Origin: Candidatus Zixiibacteriota bacterium
Lineage (GTDB): Bacteria; Zixibacteria; MSB-5A5; CAIYYT01
Assembly: GCA_963205155.1 (NCBI GenBank)
Contig: CAUJJY010000049.1
Coordinates: 1 to 16,534 of the forward strand
Direction: 5' to 3'
DNA: 16,534 bases
The notes beneath the pieces were generated by a model that was given only the letters and a program-made list of their open reading frames with translations, searched no databases and was not told the DNA's origin. The position numbers and the translations under genes are program-made. Below, piece by piece: positions 16,494-16,534 of the stretch. Each line of letters starts with the position of its first letter. The first letter of the stretch is position 1.

Positions 16494-16534
16494 TTAGAAT
16501 GCCTGTCCCGACCCGTCGGGAAGGTCGCGAGTTC
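16494..16534 (+). pseudogene. Partial, rearranged copy of tRNA-Asp with palindromic insert (runs off window)
   Basis: Two blocks match the intact tRNA exactly: 16494-16505 equals tRNA bases 16421-16432 (TTAGAATGCCTG), and 16522-16534 equals 16446-16458 (AGGTCGCGAGTTC). Between them the 13 bases that hold the anticodon loop and 3' stem are replaced by the 16-base palindrome TCCCGACCCGTCGGGA (16506-16521). The 5' acceptor and D-arm (GGGGTTGTAGTTCAGCTGG) are missing; the preceding bases do not resemble them. It cannot fold as a normal tRNA. It starts only 15 bases after the real tRNA ends and continues past the window. Confidence 0.7.
16506..16521. repeat. Perfect palindrome within the tRNA-Asp partial copy
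   Basis: TCCCGACCCGTCGGGA has arms TCCCGAC and GTCGGGA, giving a 6-7 bp stem. It sits exactly where the anticodon arm should be. Palindromes of this type are often dispersed repeats; whether other copies exist cannot be seen here. Confidence 0.6.

Noticed and set aside
16402..16534. tRNA-Asp as the attachment site of an integrated element in this window
   Set aside because: No integrase or phage gene is present, and the partial repeat is only 15 bases from the tRNA end, leaving no room for an element between them.
1..16534. CRISPR array, insertion sequence or defence island
   Set aside because: No regularly spaced repeats, no transposase motifs and no recognised defence proteins were seen on either strand.

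Overview
The window looks like a chromosomal segment from a diderm (Gram-negative-type) bacterium. LptB implies lipopolysaccharide export, several proteins carry export signals, and a MacA/MacB-type tripartite export operon is present. A full-length HPr kinase, a class II fructose bisphosphatase and a small DUF3098-like membrane protein occur together, which suggests a poorly sampled lineage (FCB group or a related candidate phylum, Zixibacteria-like) rather than a Proteobacterium. That placement is inference; no phylogenetic marker here settles it. Almost everything is on the minus strand, and only the last ~400 bases carry plus-strand genes.

Layout in the direction of minus-strand transcription (high to low coordinates): a saccharopine/lysine dehydrogenase-like oxidoreductase (15912-14776); then a tight export operon of MacA-like adaptor, two different MacB-like permeases and one MacB/LolD-type ATPase (14617-10311), with gaps of 1, 1 and 18 nt. 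After 83 nt comes lptB, then rpoN (sigma-54), a probable terminator, glpX-type fructose-1,6-bisphosphatase, hpf (ribosome hibernation factor), a strong terminator, hprK (HPr kinase/phosphorylase), and htpX (membrane zinc protease) ending at a very strong terminator. Below this lie two exported proteins of unknown function (642 aa helical-repeat and 250 aa) and the N-terminal 405 residues of a secreted oligopeptidase B-like S9 peptidase cut by the window edge. On the plus strand are a 75 aa DUF3098-like membrane protein, an intact tRNA-Asp(GTC) and, at the very edge, a partial copy of that tRNA whose anticodon arm is replaced by a perfect palindrome.

Functionally, the central block lptB-rpoN-(glpX)-hpf-hprK is a variant of the widely conserved lptB-rpoN-hpf-PTS regulatory neighbourhood. 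It links envelope biogenesis, sigma-54 transcription, ribosome hibernation and carbon-state sensing, here with a gluconeogenic phosphatase inserted. No HPr, EI or EIIA gene is in the window. The export operon upstream reads in the same direction into lptB. HtpX fits envelope quality control.

No CRISPR array, insertion sequence, phage gene or recognised defence system was seen. The points most worth a second look are the aberrant tRNA-Asp copy, the Gly-to-Cys change in the GlpX metal/phosphate motif, the HprK-centred gene order without PTS partners, and the pair of orphan exported proteins.
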